Assembly: GCA_008932955.1 (NCBI GenBank)
Contig: WBXE01000079.1
Span: forward strand, 1-10,164
Length of the DNA: 10,164 nucleotides
DNA from: Verrucomicrobiota bacterium
GTDB taxonomy: Bacteria; Verrucomicrobiota; Verrucomicrobiia; Verrucomicrobiales; Akkermansiaceae
Reading direction: 5' to 3'
The position numbers were made by a program, and so were the translations under genes. The stretch's first letter is position 1, and every line of letters begins with the position of its first letter. Under the pieces are notes generated by a model. The model did not search any database and was not told the DNA's origin. It worked only from the letters and a program-made list of their open reading frames with translations. Shown piece after piece: positions 1 through 5,542 of this stretch.

Positions 1-1
1 C

Positions 2-61
2 AATGAAGAATTCCGTTGCCTTCGAGCGCTGGTTGGCTACCTTGCGCTCAAGGCAGCGTGA
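2..61 (+). CDS. C-terminal tail of an unidentified upstream gene (partial)
   Basis: An open frame enters from the left edge and ends at TGA 59-61. Its last 19 residues read NEEFRCLRALVGYLALKAA. The stop overlaps the proposed GTG start of the amidase in a GTGA arrangement, which is typical of translationally coupled genes and is the main reason to take this frame as real. Too little is present to name a product. Another frame, opening at ATG 3 and closing at TAG 153-155, could also be argued but would overlap the amidase signal peptide by almost 100 bases. Confidence 0.35.
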   Translation, partial: NEEFRCLRALVGYLALKAA

Positions 62-1116
62 AACAAATCCACAGGCAAATTATTCTAAAGTCCGTCGGAC
101 CCTGGCTGCGGGTGCTGCCGACACTGGTGATCTTGTTAGGAATGGTGACCGGTAGCGCGGCAGCCGCAACGGCAACGGCCAGCCCCTGGGATGTTAGAAA
201 AATCAACGGCGACGACTATGTCTCCGCAGATAACATCAAGCAGTTCTATCACTTTGGCAGCCTCAGCCGCAGCGGCTCGATCGTCACCTTGGAAAATGCC
301 AAGGTGATGCTCAAGCTCAACCTGGGCACTGCCGAGTGCACCATGAACAACGTGAAGTTCGTATTCAGCAAGGCGGTGGAAGAGGCTGACGCCAAGGCCT
401 ACGTGTCACGCACGGATCTGGCGAAATTGATCGATCCGGTGCTGCGGCCCAACTTCATCAAGAATGCCGGCAATTTCAATACCGTAGTCCTCGATGCCGG
501 CCACGGTGGCAAAGACCCGGGTGCCACCAATGCCTACGGCAACGAGGCCGATTACACTCTCAAGGTCGCATGCCTCGTCAAAGCCAAACTCCTAACCAAG
601 GGCTACAAAGTCGTCATGACCCGCGACGCCGATCGTTTCCTCTCGCTGCAGGAACGAGTGAATGTCGCCAACGCCGTCACCGAAAATGCGATCTTCATCG
701 CCATTCATTTTAATTCCGGTGCCACCGCTGCCCGCGGCATCGAGACGTTCACCCTCTCGCCGCCCGGCGTGGCACATTACGGCCGCGGCCTCATCGAGGC
801 GGATAAGTACGAGCATGCGGGCAATGAGCATGACTCCGCCAACATGGCTCTAGCCACCTCGGCGCACGGTTCGGTGCTGCGAACCCTCGGCACCAATACC
901 TTTGACCGCGGCATCAAACGCGCCCGCTACACGGTGCTTTCCGGCATCACCCATCCAGCTATTCTGCTGGAAGGCGGATTCCTGAGCCACCCCTACGAAG
1001 CCCGCTTGATTGACAACGAAAAATATCAGGCAGCCCTCGCCAGCGGCATCGCCAAGGCCGTGGATAAGTACCGCGTCGCCGTCACCCCGCCACCCGCCAT
1101 CTCCGCCACCCGCTGA
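58..1116 (+). CDS. Exported N-acetylmuramoyl-L-alanine amidase (Amidase_3 family)
   Basis: A zinc amidase that cuts the bond between N-acetylmuramic acid and L-alanine in peptidoglycan, acting in the periplasm during cell separation or wall turnover. From GTG 58 the protein has 352 residues. A basic start is followed by a hydrophobic stretch (about residues 15-30) and an Ala-rich likely cleavage area (about 34-36), giving a convincing signal peptide. Residues 44-135 form an N-terminal domain of uncertain type, perhaps a wall- or partner-binding module. The catalytic domain follows with the four expected zinc/catalytic residues: His149 in DAGHGG, Glu163 in NEADYTLKVA, His217 in IAIHFN and Glu305 in LLEGGFLS. 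A TTG at 16 would add 14 residues that spoil the signal peptide. GTG 58 is preferred because AAGG lies just upstream and the upstream stop overlaps it. Specificity within the AmiA/B/C class cannot be fixed. Confidence 0.9.
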   Translation: MKQIHRQIILKSVGPWLRVLPTLVILLGMVTGSAAAATATASPWDVRKINGDDYVSADNIKQFYHFGSLSRSGSIVTLENAKVMLKLNLGTAECTMNNVKFVFSKAVEEADAKAYVSRTDLAKLIDPVLRPNFIKNAGNFNTVVLDAGHGGKDPGATNAYGNEADYTLKVACLVKAKLLTKGYKVVMTRDADRFLSLQERVNVANAVTENAIFIAIHFNSGATAARGIETFTLSPPGVAHYGRGLIEADKYEHAGNEHDSANMALATSAHGSVLRTLGTNTFDRGIKRARYTVLSGITHPAILLEGGFLSHPYEARLIDNEKYQAALASGIAKAVDKYRVAVTPPPAISATR

Positions 1117-1141
1117 GCAGGCCCCCTTTCCTCTCATCTCC

Positions 1142-1978
1142 TTAGTCGCCCAGCAGTGCCTCGATCATGCGCAGGCCCTGCAGGTTAGGCCCGACTTCGT
1201 GCACCCGGTGGAGCAGCACGTTATGTTGGCGGGCGAAGGCGGTGATGGCCACTGTTGGCCACTCGCGTGCTGCCGGATCGGTGGATCCCAAGGCCTGGCC
1301 GATGAAGGATTTGCGCGAAACCCCGAGCAACAGCGGCCGGCCGCCCACGACGAGATCTTCGAGCTGGCGCAACAGCGTGAGATTATGTTCCAGGGTTTTG
1401 CCAAAGCCAATGCCCGGGTCAAAACACAGGGCCTCTGCGGCAATCCCCGCCGCCGCCAGGCTGGCCAGCCGCTCCGCGAAAAACCCCCGCACCTCCGCCA
1501 CCACATCGATGTATTGCGGCTGCGCCTGCATCGTTCGCGGCTCACCCTGCATATGCATGACCACCACCCCGCAGCCGCTCGCCGCGCACACCTCCGCCAA
1601 TTCCGGATCCTGCCGCAACCCGCTCACATCGTTGACGATGTCCGCTCCCGCCGCCAGCGCCGCGCTCGCCACCGTCGCCTTCGAGGTGTCGATGGAAATG
1701 AGCCCGTCCCATTCCGCCCGCAACGCCGCCACCACCGGCTCGGTGCGCGCAATCTCCAGCTCCGCAGCCACCGGTTGCGCGCCGGGACGGGTGGACTCGC
1801 CGCCGATGTCGATGAGCTCAGCGCCCTCGGCAATGAGGTGCCGCGCATGGGCCAGCGCCGCGGCTATCTCCACATGCCAACCCCCGTCAGAAAACGAGTC
1901 CGGCGTCACATTCAATATCCCCATCACCCGCGCACGGCGCGACAGCTCGAGATTGGTTCTGCGGGTTTTCCAGATCAT
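1142..1978 (-). CDS. folP: Dihydropteroate synthase
   Basis: Condenses 6-hydroxymethyl-dihydropterin diphosphate with p-aminobenzoate to give dihydropteroate, a cytosolic step of folate synthesis and the target of sulfonamides. The 278-residue TIM-barrel protein shows the family motifs in order: NVTPDSFSDGG (23-33), DIGGESTRPG (57-66), DTSK (97-100), NDVSG (116-120), MHMQGEP (141-147), DPGIGFGK (187-194), SRKSFIG (221-227) and RVHEV (258-262). The usual last motif is RVHDV, so the Asp is replaced by Glu here, a mild change. The frame stays open to 2149, but the extra residues have no folP character, and ATG 1976-1978 puts the first motif at the normal distance from the N-terminus. It is convergent with the amidase (25-bp gap) and divergent from the exported protein (51-bp gap). 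No other folate gene is adjacent. Confidence 0.96.
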   Translation of the reverse strand: MIWKTRRTNLELSRRARVMGILNVTPDSFSDGGWHVEIAAALAHARHLIAEGAELIDIGGESTRPGAQPVAAELEIARTEPVVAALRAEWDGLISIDTSKATVASAALAAGADIVNDVSGLRQDPELAEVCAASGCGVVVMHMQGEPRTMQAQPQYIDVVAEVRGFFAERLASLAAAGIAAEALCFDPGIGFGKTLEHNLTLLRQLEDLVVGGRPLLLGVSRKSFIGQALGSTDPAAREWPTVAITAFARQHNVLLHRVHEVGPNLQGLRMIEALLGD

Positions 1979-2029
1979 GATGCAAATGCCGCCTTGCCGG
2001 CTGCGGCGCCCGCTCCTATTGTCGCCGCC

Positions 2030-2617
2030 GTGCAACGCTTGGCAACTTGGAAAATCCTCTGGCTTCTTTTTGCCTTCGGCTGGCTGCCCTTGCATGCCGC
2101 TGGCGAGCTCGAATCGGTGGACGGCCCCAACGTGCGCATCTTGCACCACAAGGATGGCTCCAAAACAATTTTCACCCGCAGCCCGAACAATCTAGTTCTA
2201 ACAAAAAAAACCTTTTCGGCGGTCGGCCGGCTCAGCCTGATCACGATCTATCGGATGGATAGCGGTGGTAATCCGGTCTCCTGCAAAATCTACGATGGCC
2301 AGAAAAACGAACTTTTCAAGGTGTCCTACGGCTACCGCAAATCCGACGGTCAGTTGGTATCCGAGGAGATGTTTGACAGCCGCGTCAAACGCATCAATCC
2401 GAAAAAACCCACCGAGGAAATGCCGGTGCAAGTGGTCCGCTATGTGATCGACGCGCAAGGCAAGCGCAGTGCGCCGATTGTATTTAACCTCCTTCCCGGC
2501 AAGAGTTTTGAAGAGGTATTCGGCTCGAGCAGTTCGGCGCTGCAGACCAATCCATTTCAAGACGACGCAGCGGCCAAACAACCCTCGCCACGGGCTAAAC
2601 CGTTACGCGGGCGCTGA
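2030..2617 (+). CDS. Exported or lipid-free periplasmic protein of unknown function
   Basis: I do not recognise the family. From GTG 2030 the protein has 195 residues. The start is basic and is followed by a hydrophobic, Trp/Phe/Leu-rich segment (about 9-20) ending in an LHAAGE region that looks like a signal-peptidase I site near residue 24. There is no lipobox Cys. The mature part (25-165) is rich in predicted short beta strands separated by turns such as KDGSK, MDSGGN, YDGQKN and KSDGQL, recalling proteins built from repeated beta hairpins. The C-terminus (about 166-195) is low-complexity, Ser/Pro/Lys/Arg-rich and probably disordered. TTG 2039 is an alternative start. The same frame is open far upstream, antisense to folP, but that part has no protein-like character. 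The acylphosphatase starts 10 bases after the stop, so the two are probably co-transcribed. The promoter should lie near the 51-bp gap shared with folP, but none is obvious. Confidence 0.75.
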   Translation: MQRLATWKILWLLFAFGWLPLHAAGELESVDGPNVRILHHKDGSKTIFTRSPNNLVLTKKTFSAVGRLSLITIYRMDSGGNPVSCKIYDGQKNELFKVSYGYRKSDGQLVSEEMFDSRVKRINPKKPTEEMPVQVVRYVIDAQGKRSAPIVFNLLPGKSFEEVFGSSSSALQTNPFQDDAAAKQPSPRAKPLRGR

Positions 2618-2627
2618 GTTTCTCCCC

Positions 2628-2903
2628 ATGATCGCCAAACGTGTTATCTTTACCGGCCACGTCCAGAACGTTGGGTTCCGCTACACCGTCAAAGACCTTG
2701 CCCGCGCCTTTGACGTCCGCGGCTGGGTGAAAAACCTGCCTGACGGCACCGTCGAGTTACAAGTCACGGGTGAGCCCGGCGAGGTGAATGCCTTCATCAA
2801 GGAGATAGCCGGGGAATCCAACGTCGCCCACCACATCAAGTCGTTCATGGCCGAAACCATCCCGCTGTTGGATGATGCCACCGGCTTCAGAATCGTCGGC
2901 TAG
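2628..2903 (+). CDS. acyP: Acylphosphatase
   Basis: A small cytosolic enzyme that hydrolyses carboxyl-phosphate bonds of acyl phosphates; its physiological substrate in bacteria is generally unclear. At 91 residues the length is right for the family. The phosphate-binding loop reads GHVQNVGFRYTV (10-21), with the catalytic Arg at 18, and the second motif GWVKNLPDGTVE (32-43) carries the catalytic Asn at 36. The usual loop is VQGVGFR; here the Gly at position 14 is Asn. Both catalytic residues are kept, so activity is expected. A longer frame from 2469 exists, but ATG 2628 gives the normal N-terminus and sits just past the stop of the exported-protein gene. No good ribosome binding site is visible, and translational coupling is possible. 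The repeat-filled gap begins right after the stop. Confidence 0.93.
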   Translation: MIAKRVIFTGHVQNVGFRYTVKDLARAFDVRGWVKNLPDGTVELQVTGEPGEVNAFIKEIAGESNVAHHIKSFMAETIPLLDDATGFRIVG

Positions 2904-2915
2904 CTCAAGCCTAAG

Positions 2916-2943
2916 CCCAAGACACAAGACGAGAAGACAAGAT
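2916..2943. repeat. Purine-rich AAGACA-type intergenic repeat, copy 1
   Basis: Just downstream of acyP the plus strand runs through CAAGACACAAGACGAGAAGA and on into CAAGAT, made of variants of the word AAGACA or AAGACG. Similar stretches occur at 5451-5542 and 9431-9464, always outside genes. The function is unknown. It directly abuts the 38-bp tandem repeat. Confidence 0.5.
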
Positions 2944-2945
2944 CC

Positions 2946-3059
2946 CGGGATTATGTGTCTGTCCCTTTATCGGGTCCAAAGCTCGGGATTATGTGTCTGT
3001 CCCTTTATCGGGTCCAAAGCTCGGGATTATGTGTCTGTCCCTTTATCGGATCCAAAGCT
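2946..3059. repeat. Three tandem copies of a 38-bp repeat
   Basis: Copies start at 2946, 2984 and 3022 and follow one another with no spacer. Copies 1 and 2 are identical. Copy 3 differs by one base (G to A at 3050, GGGTCC becoming GGATCC). Each unit begins CGGGATTATGTGTCTGTCCC and ends GGTCCAAAGCT. Within a unit GGGA and TCCC can pair around TTATGTGTCTG. The period is not a multiple of three, so the copies read in different frames and are not a protein repeat. An inverted pair AAAGCT (3054-3059) / AGCTTT (3071-3076) closes the array. From memory, the reverse complement core GGGACAGACAC recalls dispersed repeats found near IS200-like or REP-associated tyrosine transposases, but none is encoded here. 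Confidence 0.95.
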
Positions 3060-3121
3060 GGCCGTGACGCAGCTTTATCGCGCTTGCAGCGCAGAGGCTC
3101 CTCGCCTATGGATGGGGCCGC

Positions 3122-3751
3122 ATGGTCAGCTTTTCGCTATTTGGAATCCCTGTCCAGATCCACCCTTGGTTCTGGATATCGCTGGCTATGATCGGTGGCG
3201 GCGGCAGCGCCAATAGCCAGGAGGCGATTTTGCGGCTGGCTTTGTTTGTGCTCGCCGGGCTCGTCTCCATCCTCGTGCACGAACTCGGCCACGCGCTTAG
3301 CGGCCGCGCTTTTGGTGCCCGCAGTGAGATCACCCTGCAAGCCTTTGGCGGCCTGGCCACCTTTGGCGGCGCACGCTTCACCCGGCCCCAGCACTTTTTG
3401 GTCACCGCCGCAGGCCCCGCGGCCCAACTCCTGCTGGCCGCCGCTGTCTACGGGGTCATCCCCGACCTGTTCAAGCTGAGCTCTCTTGCCGGCCATTTCT
3501 GGCAAGTTCTCACCTATATCAGCATCGTCTGGGCGCTCATCAACCTATTGCCAGTGCTGCCCTTGGATGGCGGCCAAATGCTCAATGCCATGCTCGGACC
3601 AGCGCGCTTCAAACAAACCCTCTGGATCACCATTCTCACCGCCAGCACCGCCGCGCTCCTGATTTTTCAAAGAACCCACTCGTTGATCTTTCCCCTCTTC
3701 CTCGGATTGTTCGTGTGGCAGGCTTGGCAGGCGCTCAAGCAATGCGATTGA
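3122..3751 (+). CDS. Site-2-type membrane metalloprotease (peptidase M50)
   Basis: A polytopic inner-membrane zinc protease expected to cut substrates within the membrane, as in regulated proteolysis of anti-sigma factors or membrane regulators; the substrate here is unknown. The 209-residue protein carries HELGH at 53-57 inside a hydrophobic segment (about 37-60), the M50 loop AAGPAAQ (96-102), and NLLPVLPLDGG (141-151), whose Asp149 is the expected third zinc ligand. Further hydrophobic segments lie near 15-25, 92-113, 127-143, 167-182 and 187-203. It lacks a PDZ domain and CBS domains, so it is a minimal member nearer SpoIVFB-like short forms than RseP. The start ATG 3122 leaves the usual N-terminal IPVQIHPWF segment in place; no strong ribosome binding site is visible. 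It lies downstream of the 38-bp repeats and converges on the pyrophosphatase gene with a 16-bp gap. Confidence 0.92.
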   Translation: MVSFSLFGIPVQIHPWFWISLAMIGGGGSANSQEAILRLALFVLAGLVSILVHELGHALSGRAFGARSEITLQAFGGLATFGGARFTRPQHFLVTAAGPAAQLLLAAAVYGVIPDLFKLSSLAGHFWQVLTYISIVWALINLLPVLPLDGGQMLNAMLGPARFKQTLWITILTASTAALLIFQRTHSLIFPLFLGLFVWQAWQALKQCD

Positions 3752-3767
3752 CGGTGCTGTTGGGGCG

Positions 3768-5444
3768 TCACCTGGCGTGATGCAAGGCGTCGCTCACGGC
3801 GGGGAAGAGTTGTTTTTTGCGACTGACGACGCCTGGGGCGTCGAAGAGGGCGTCATCGAGGCGCACGAAGGGGATTTTAGCCAGGATGGCCTCTTGGCCG
3901 ACGGCGAGAACCAAGCTGTGATGGCCGACGATATCGGTGAGGGCGAGCACCGCCAGGTCGTAGCGGCGGGTGGTCATGAGGGCGCGCAAGGCGGCTTCGA
4001 GTTCCTGTCGGCGGGCGGCAAATCCTTGCAAGCCGCGTTCCTCGACTTGTGAAATGCTCACCGAAAACCCCTCCTCGGTGAATTCCTTGCGGTCGGCATT
4101 GAGAAGTTCCTCCGCCGCTCCCGTGACAATCAACGAACCCACCCCAAAAAACTCCTCGGCAAAGGCTTGCGGTTGGATGGCGGCAAACTCGGCCAGCCAG
4201 GCGAGCATTTCATGGTCGATCGGCGTGGTGGTCGGCGAGGTCAGGCACAGCGTGTCCGAGATGATGCCGGCGCACAAACACAGCGCCACGCCCGCCTCGG
4301 GCGCTACCTGCCGGTGAAAAAACTTGCGCGCCACCAACGTCGAGGTTGAGCCCACCGGTTCGTTGAGGTAGCGGATGGGCTCGCGCGACACCAGGTTGCC
4401 GGAGAGCCGATGGTGGTCGATGACCTCGGTGATTTCTGCCTCCTCGATGCCGGTGACGGCTTGGGCATATTCGTTGTGATCGACCAAGGCGAGGCGCACC
4501 CTGGGGGGATCGATGAGGTCGGATTTGGTGATGAAGCCGATCATTTTTCCGCTGGCAGGGTCTACCACCGGCAATAAATCCTGTTCGGAAGAAGCAAGCC
4601 GTTTGCGCAAGCTGGAAACTGGCTCGGTCGGCCCCACGGTCTGAAAAGTTTGTTCCATCACATGGCGCACGGTGCGTGAGCAGCGGATCAAGGTGGAGGC
4701 GCTGGCCGTATCCTGGTGGCAACGCAGGAGGACGACGCCGTGGCGGGAGGCGTGGGCGAGAATATCGGCGGTGACAGGGTTTTCGCCGGTGACAAGCAAG
4801 ACGCGCACCCCGCGGTCAATGGCATGGCGCTGGATGATCGGCCGATCCCCGCAGATGACCATGTATTTTCCAACATTGCCATCTAGGGTGGCAATTTTGA
4901 GGCGTTTTTCGATCGCGGCTTGGGACGAGGCACCCACGAGTAGGATGAGATCTTCCTCAAACTCGGGTGGGGGCAAGGCGGCGCCGAGACTCTGGGCTTG
5001 GAGGGTGTCGGCGAGTTTCGCCAGGGATACATGCACGGTTCTCACACTGATGCCTTCCGTGTCCTCGGGCAACAGCAGCTTGAGTAAGTCGAAATACCGC
5101 AGCAAGCCGCACAGATTGCCTTGCTTGTCCTCCACCGGCACGCAGCGGATCTTGGCGGCCAGCATACGCCGGTAGGCGGTGAGAAAGGTATCCGACACGG
5201 TCACCTTGATGACTTCTGGGTGGTAAATCATGCCGACGGTGGCACGCACGTCGGTGATCAAGGACGGCTGGGCCACCCCGGCGCGTTGCAGCACCCAGGC
5301 TGTGCGCTGGGACACCTCACCGCAGCGTGCGGCCATCGCGGTGGGCTGCTCGCCGGTGGCACGTAGCAAGGCGGCATGGCCGATGGCCGAGCAAATCGCG
5401 TCGGTATCGGGGTTTTTATGACCAATGACGTAGAATGGGGACAT
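3768..5444 (-). CDS. ppaC: CBS/DRTGG-domain family II manganese-dependent inorganic pyrophosphatase
   Basis: Hydrolyses pyrophosphate to two phosphates in the cytosol, pulling biosynthetic reactions forward. The 558-residue protein has the DHH-family active-site residues: His9, Asp13 and Asp15 in GHKNPDTDA, Asp322 in VDHNE, Asp343-His344-His345 in EVIDHH, and Asp397 in GIISDTLC. The C-terminal DHHA2 domain ends with the substrate-binding SRKKQ (541-545). Between the first motif and VDHNE lies an insert of about 250 residues: CBS 1 (about 65-125), a DRTGG-like domain (about 130-250) and CBS 2 (about 255-315). Known enzymes of this layout are inhibited by AMP/ADP and activated by ATP or diadenosine polyphosphates. 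The frame is open to 5546, but ATG 5442-5444 starts exactly at the family N-terminus; the 34 upstream codons come from the intergenic repeat. It lies downstream of argS on the same strand, 98 bp away. Confidence 0.95.
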   Translation of the reverse strand: MSPFYVIGHKNPDTDAICSAIGHAALLRATGEQPTAMAARCGEVSQRTAWVLQRAGVAQPSLITDVRATVGMIYHPEVIKVTVSDTFLTAYRRMLAAKIRCVPVEDKQGNLCGLLRYFDLLKLLLPEDTEGISVRTVHVSLAKLADTLQAQSLGAALPPPEFEEDLILLVGASSQAAIEKRLKIATLDGNVGKYMVICGDRPIIQRHAIDRGVRVLLVTGENPVTADILAHASRHGVVLLRCHQDTASASTLIRCSRTVRHVMEQTFQTVGPTEPVSSLRKRLASSEQDLLPVVDPASGKMIGFITKSDLIDPPRVRLALVDHNEYAQAVTGIEEAEITEVIDHHRLSGNLVSREPIRYLNEPVGSTSTLVARKFFHRQVAPEAGVALCLCAGIISDTLCLTSPTTTPIDHEMLAWLAEFAAIQPQAFAEEFFGVGSLIVTGAAEELLNADRKEFTEEGFSVSISQVEERGLQGFAARRQELEAALRALMTTRRYDLAVLALTDIVGHHSLVLAVGQEAILAKIPFVRLDDALFDAPGVVSRKKQLFPAVSDALHHAR

Positions 5445-5450
5445 GGGGAA

Positions 5451-5542
5451 AGACAGAAGACTAGCAGACAGAAGACAGAAGACAAGAGGGGCAGGCAGCA
5501 AGTTCTGATCTTCTGTCTTCTGTCTCCCTGTCTTGTGTCTTC
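5451..5542. repeat. AAGACAGAAGACA repeat with a 17-bp perfect inverted repeat, copy 2
   Basis: This fills nearly the whole argS-ppaC gap. On the plus strand the left half is built from AGACAGAAGAC words (5451-5488) and the right half from their complements (5509-5542). The arm AGACAGAAGACAGAAGA at 5466-5482 is exactly complementary to 5509-5525, with a 26-base loop between them. An outer, looser set of words continues on both sides. A transcript of either strand could fold into a hairpin of at least 17 bp. No T-run follows on the minus strand, so it is not a standard intrinsic terminator. Whether it separates or stabilises the argS and ppaC parts of the message is open. Confidence 0.9.

Noticed and set aside
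3..155. A small ORF from ATG 3 as an independent gene
   Set aside because: It would overlap the amidase signal peptide coding region almost completely, and its product has no recognisable features.
1010..2029. A long plus-strand open frame running antisense to folP into the exported-protein gene
   Set aside because: The translation is Arg/His/Pro-rich with no domain character, and it is the complement of a clear folP gene. Only the part from about 2030 on looks like a real protein.
1167..2195. A 342-codon plus-strand open frame across folP
   Set aside because: It is a shadow of folP in GC-rich sequence, with a Ser/Arg/Pro/Ala-rich product and no motifs.
2946..3059. CRISPR array
   Set aside because: The three 38-bp units abut directly with no spacers, and no cas gene is in the window.
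2872..3216. Open frames through the 38-bp repeats that give repeated peptides such as VCPFIGSK
   Set aside because: The 38-bp period shifts frame at each copy, so the repeated peptides come from different phases of the same DNA. The frame also overlaps the M50 gene start.
3752..3767. Shared bidirectional terminator between the convergent M50 and ppaC genes
   Set aside because: The gap is only 16 bp, and I could not find a stem with complementary arms and a T-run in or around it.
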